A DNA stretch of 50,902 nt, from positions 1 to 50,902 of the forward strand of contig JAJZJF010000005.1 of assembly GCA_021810245.1 (NCBI GenBank). The letters are read 5' to 3'. Position numbers and translations under genes: made by a program. Of this stretch, positions 49,134 through 50,902 are shown piece by piece. The DNA is from a bacterium (GTDB lineage Bacteria > Elusimicrobiota > Elusimicrobia > UBA1565 > UBA9628). Each line of letters begins with the position of its first letter. Positions within the stretch are counted from its first letter, which is position 1. The notes beneath the pieces were generated by a model that ran no database searches, had not been told where the DNA came from, and saw nothing but the letters and a program-made list of their open reading frames with translations.

Positions 49134-50696
49134 TTACGTCGCGGACAGCATTCGCTTGGAATTAAGCCGCAGTCTGCCATTTTTCTTTTCAATAATGAAC
49201 CGAGTCAAATCCTCGGCTCTGAATCGACGTCCCTTGCCGATTTCAACGGAAGGCAATATTCCTTGGGCGGCCAGCCGGGAAATCATGCTAGGGTCTTTGT
49301 ATCCGAGAATAGCCGCGGCTTCTTCAGCCGTGAAAAGAGCGGCGAGTGCAGTCACTTCGTTTTTGAGAAACACGGTGCGCGAACCGATTTTAAAGGGATG
49401 AAGATGCTCAGCCTTAATCCACCCCACGTAAAGCTGCGTCCGATGAATTCTCAACTTGGCGCAGGTCTCGGCCACGCTGTAGAATAAATCTTTCGCCGAA
49501 TCCGAATTCAAATTCGTCTCAAGCGCGGCGTCTAATCCCTCCAGTCTCGCCTCGTCCAACTCAAGACCGCTCAACTTTAAGGCATGACGGAAAAGTTCCA
49601 AACGGATCGCTTTGTCCGGCCATGCTTGAGCGGGAAGCGTTTTCGCGGGGCCGCCGCTTCCAAAGCGGCGCCCATAATCTTCAAGCAAATCTTTTTCCTT
49701 GAAGTTGTAGTACGCCAGAGTCTCCTCGACATTCATATGCCGCGCCAGTTTTTGAACTCTCTTGGCATCCAGGCCGGATTCAACCCATTCGCTAATCCTT
49801 GTGTGGCGCAGATAATGAGTGCGCCCGACATATTCATGAGGCAAGCCCGCTTCTTGCGCCATCGGAATATAGACTTGATCCCGGTAGACCGCGCTGCTGA
49901 GAGCTTTGCCTTTTTTATTGCAGAAGATGACTCTGCCGACTACTTTTTTTGATTTTGGCGTCAAAACCTCCTCCGCCTCTATATTTTTTTGCCCCAGATA
50001 TTTATCGCGCGCGTCCAAATACCGTTTAAGATATCCGCAACCCAAAGGAGTCAAATAGGCCGTATCCTCAAACCCTGCGGCACGGTCTTTTGATTCACGG
50101 ATTACGATGGGAACAATCCCGCCGGGGTTCTGCCTAGACCAGAGAATGTCCTTTTCCGATAGGCGCGCGACTTCGGAAGCGCGCAAAGCCGCGTCATACT
50201 GAACCGCGATCATCGCCTTATCTCGAAGGTATAAGAATCTTCCCTCATCATTGAGACTAGACAATCGTTTTTCATCTATACCTAAAAGTCCATCGCGCTC
50301 ATCCGAACTTAAACGACGATATTCTTCATCTTTGATCGGCGCGGGAGCTTTGACGCCCCTCGCGATGTTTTCTGGAATCAAGCCCTGGCTATGCGCGGCT
50401 TTGAACAGACCTTTTAGATTCATCAGCAAAACTCGAATAGTCCGAGTTTTTATTTCACCCGCAGCTTGCCGCAGATCCAGGCTTTTCCGCAGATCCTGGA
50501 AGTCCTCGACATTAAAATCGCTGAGACTTTTCAGGACTCGCCCGGGGTGGGCTTTAACGATCTCGCGACAAAGCGCCGCGAAAGCGTTGCGATAGCCGTC
50601 TGCCGTCCCTGGACTTAAGGGTTCGCCGCTCCGCTGGTGGCGATAGTCAGAAATCACTTGCTCAAGCTGGGTTGAAAGGCTCTTTTGCGTTTTCAT
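49134..50696 (-). CDS. Tyrosine recombinase fused to two excisionase-like domains
   Basis: A 520-residue protein; GGAGG before the ATG at 50696 fixes the start. Residues 1-355 form a tyrosine recombinase: first Arg in YDAALRASEVARL, HYLRHTRIS, LARHMNVEE and nucleophile Tyr in TLAYYNFKE. After a linker, residues about 420-460 form a MerR/excisionase-like HTH_17 domain (AKLRIHRTQLYVGWIKAEHL, PFKIGSRTVFLKNEVTAL), and residues about 465-510 a second one (FTAEEAAAILGYKDPSMISR, GRRFRAEDLTRFII). Excisionase is usually a separate gene; here the same chain could bind arm sites and recombine. Confidence 0.9.
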   Translation of the reverse strand: MKTQKSLSTQLEQVISDYRHQRSGEPLSPGTADGYRNAFAALCREIVKAHPGRVLKSLSDFNVEDFQDLRKSLDLRQAAGEIKTRTIRVLLMNLKGLFKAAHSQGLIPENIARGVKAPAPIKDEEYRRLSSDERDGLLGIDEKRLSSLNDEGRFLYLRDKAMIAVQYDAALRASEVARLSEKDILWSRQNPGGIVPIVIRESKDRAAGFEDTAYLTPLGCGYLKRYLDARDKYLGQKNIEAEEVLTPKSKKVVGRVIFCNKKGKALSSAVYRDQVYIPMAQEAGLPHEYVGRTHYLRHTRISEWVESGLDAKRVQKLARHMNVEETLAYYNFKEKDLLEDYGRRFGSGGPAKTLPAQAWPDKAIRLELFRHALKLSGLELDEARLEGLDAALETNLNSDSAKDLFYSVAETCAKLRIHRTQLYVGWIKAEHLHPFKIGSRTVFLKNEVTALAALFTAEEAAAILGYKDPSMISRLAAQGILPSVEIGKGRRFRAEDLTRFIIEKKNGRLRLNSKRMLSAT

Positions 50697-50716
50697 AGAG
50701 CCTCCGGAGACAAAAA

Positions 50717-50735
50717 CGCACACAAAAGCGCACAC
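50717..50735. repeat. Paired CGCACAC repeat, right arm of island 2
   Basis: CGCACAC occurs at 50717-50723 and 50729-50735, 12 bp apart, directly upstream of the integrase ribosome site and 40 bp inside the right 114-bp repeat. Matches the left pair in spacing and orientation. Confidence 0.55.
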
Positions 50736-50774
50736 TTAAAAATGGCTATTTTATGGGAAGCGCATTCCCCGTAT

Positions 50775-50888
50775 TCTCGAAAAAATCCATTTTCAGAGGG
50801 AAAAATGTTAAGATAAACTTCAACGGCGCGTTCGTCTAGCGGCCCAGGACGCTGCCCTCTCAAGGCAGAGACCACGGGTTCAAATCCC
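50775..50888. repeat. Right 114-bp direct repeat of island 2
   Basis: Identical to 37246-37359. It contains the tRNA-Glu upstream region and tRNA nucleotides up to the T-loop. The intact tRNA 3' end follows. Confidence 0.9.
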
Positions 50889-50901
50889 GTACGCGCCACC
50901 A
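50825..50901 (+). tRNA. tRNA-Glu (anticodon CTC)
   Basis: A 77-nt cloverleaf with encoded CCA: acceptor GGCGCGT/ACGCGCC, anticodon loop CTCTCAA giving CTC and reading GAG, T-arm ACGGG/CCCGT around TTCAAAT. The left copy at 37296 shares all but the 3' end and is broken. The window ends one base after the CCA. Confidence 0.97.
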
Positions 50902-50902
50902 A

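Larger units (their letters stand above)
37246..50888. mobile_element. Island 2, integrated at tRNA-Glu(CTC), two integrases
   Basis: A 13.6-kb region bounded by 114-bp direct repeats. Each end carries a tyrosine recombinase gene: at 37510 with two small excisionase-like genes, and at 49134-50696 with fused excisionase-like domains. Cargo includes a repressor gene, DUF2130, two Ser/Thr kinases, a nuclease-like gene and a FHA/LPP20 pair. The window ends at the intact tRNA, so the right chromosomal side is not visible; a tandem array of elements cannot be ruled out. No conjugation genes are seen. Confidence 0.8.

Noticed and set aside
50693-50902. A minus-strand frame over tRNA-Glu encoding GFEPVVSALRGQRPGPLD-like residues, also present at 37206-37643
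   Set aside because: It is antisense to the tRNA, a frequent false protein in databases.

Overview
The window looks like a chromosome segment of a Gram-negative bacterium: it has an outer-membrane Pal/CpoB/TolB set, lipobox and signal-peptide proteins and a LPP20-like envelope protein. The gene mix (bacterial deoxyhypusine synthase homologue beside an agmatinase, tryptophanase, two-domain thioredoxin-fold protein, several Ser/Thr kinases) would suit an under-sampled phylum such as Elusimicrobiota. That placement is inference; no rRNA is present and no search could be run.

Layout. (1) 1-7.3 kb, core: a leaderless SseB-like gene, a hybrid histidine kinase translationally coupled to tryptophanase and a DUF971 gene, then divergently a deoxyhypusine-synthase-like gene with an agmatinase, and a two-domain thioredoxin-fold protein. 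(2) 7.37-24.24 kb, genomic island 1, inserted inside a tRNA-Ala(CGC) gene. It is bounded by 39-bp direct repeats of the tRNA 5' half, with its integrase at the tRNA end. Cargo: an AlbA_2/RecG-like ATP-binding regulator, decayed IS21 and ribbon-helix-helix remnants, an IS3-family element (IS407-like ends), and an eight-gene leftward operon from one promoter: hsdM, nucleotidyltransferase, winged-helix protein, hsdS, membrane-anchored protein, HEPN-like protein, hsdR, DUF45 metallopeptidase. (3) 24.3-37.2 kb, core: secreted proteins, alcohol dehydrogenase, rhodanese, outer-membrane protein, UDP-glucose dehydrogenase, GT21 glycosyltransferase, tolB/cpoB/pal, and a lipid or polyketide-type trio (unknown coiled-coil protein, PlsC-phosphopantetheinyl-transferase fusion, FabD-like acyltransferase). 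(4) 37.25-50.9 kb, island 2, bounded by 114-bp direct repeats containing tRNA-Glu(CTC). It has one integrase gene at each end; the right one is a natural fusion to two excisionase-like domains. Cargo: a small RHH gene opposite a consensus promoter covered by a palindrome, a DUF2130 protein, two Ser/Thr kinases with identical catalytic domains (one a seven-bladed WD40 receptor), a PD-(D/E)XK-like protein, and a FHA protein coupled to a LPP20-like protein.

How the parts work together. Island 1 is most simply an expanded type I restriction-modification defence locus in which a nucleotidyltransferase/winged-helix pair and a membrane protein plus HEPN-like protein are embedded between the M, S and R genes. 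Island 2 carries an envelope-spanning phospho-signalling set (receptor kinase, second kinase, FHA reader, envelope partner). Both islands share one architecture: they bring a copy of the 5' part of the target tRNA, and both ends carry pairs of directly repeated heptamers 11 or 12 bp apart that look like integrase arm sites. In island 1 the tRNA promoter has been swapped: the original TATAAT is stranded 16.8 kb away, and an element-borne TATAAT overlapping the integrase stop codon stands before the rebuilt tRNA.
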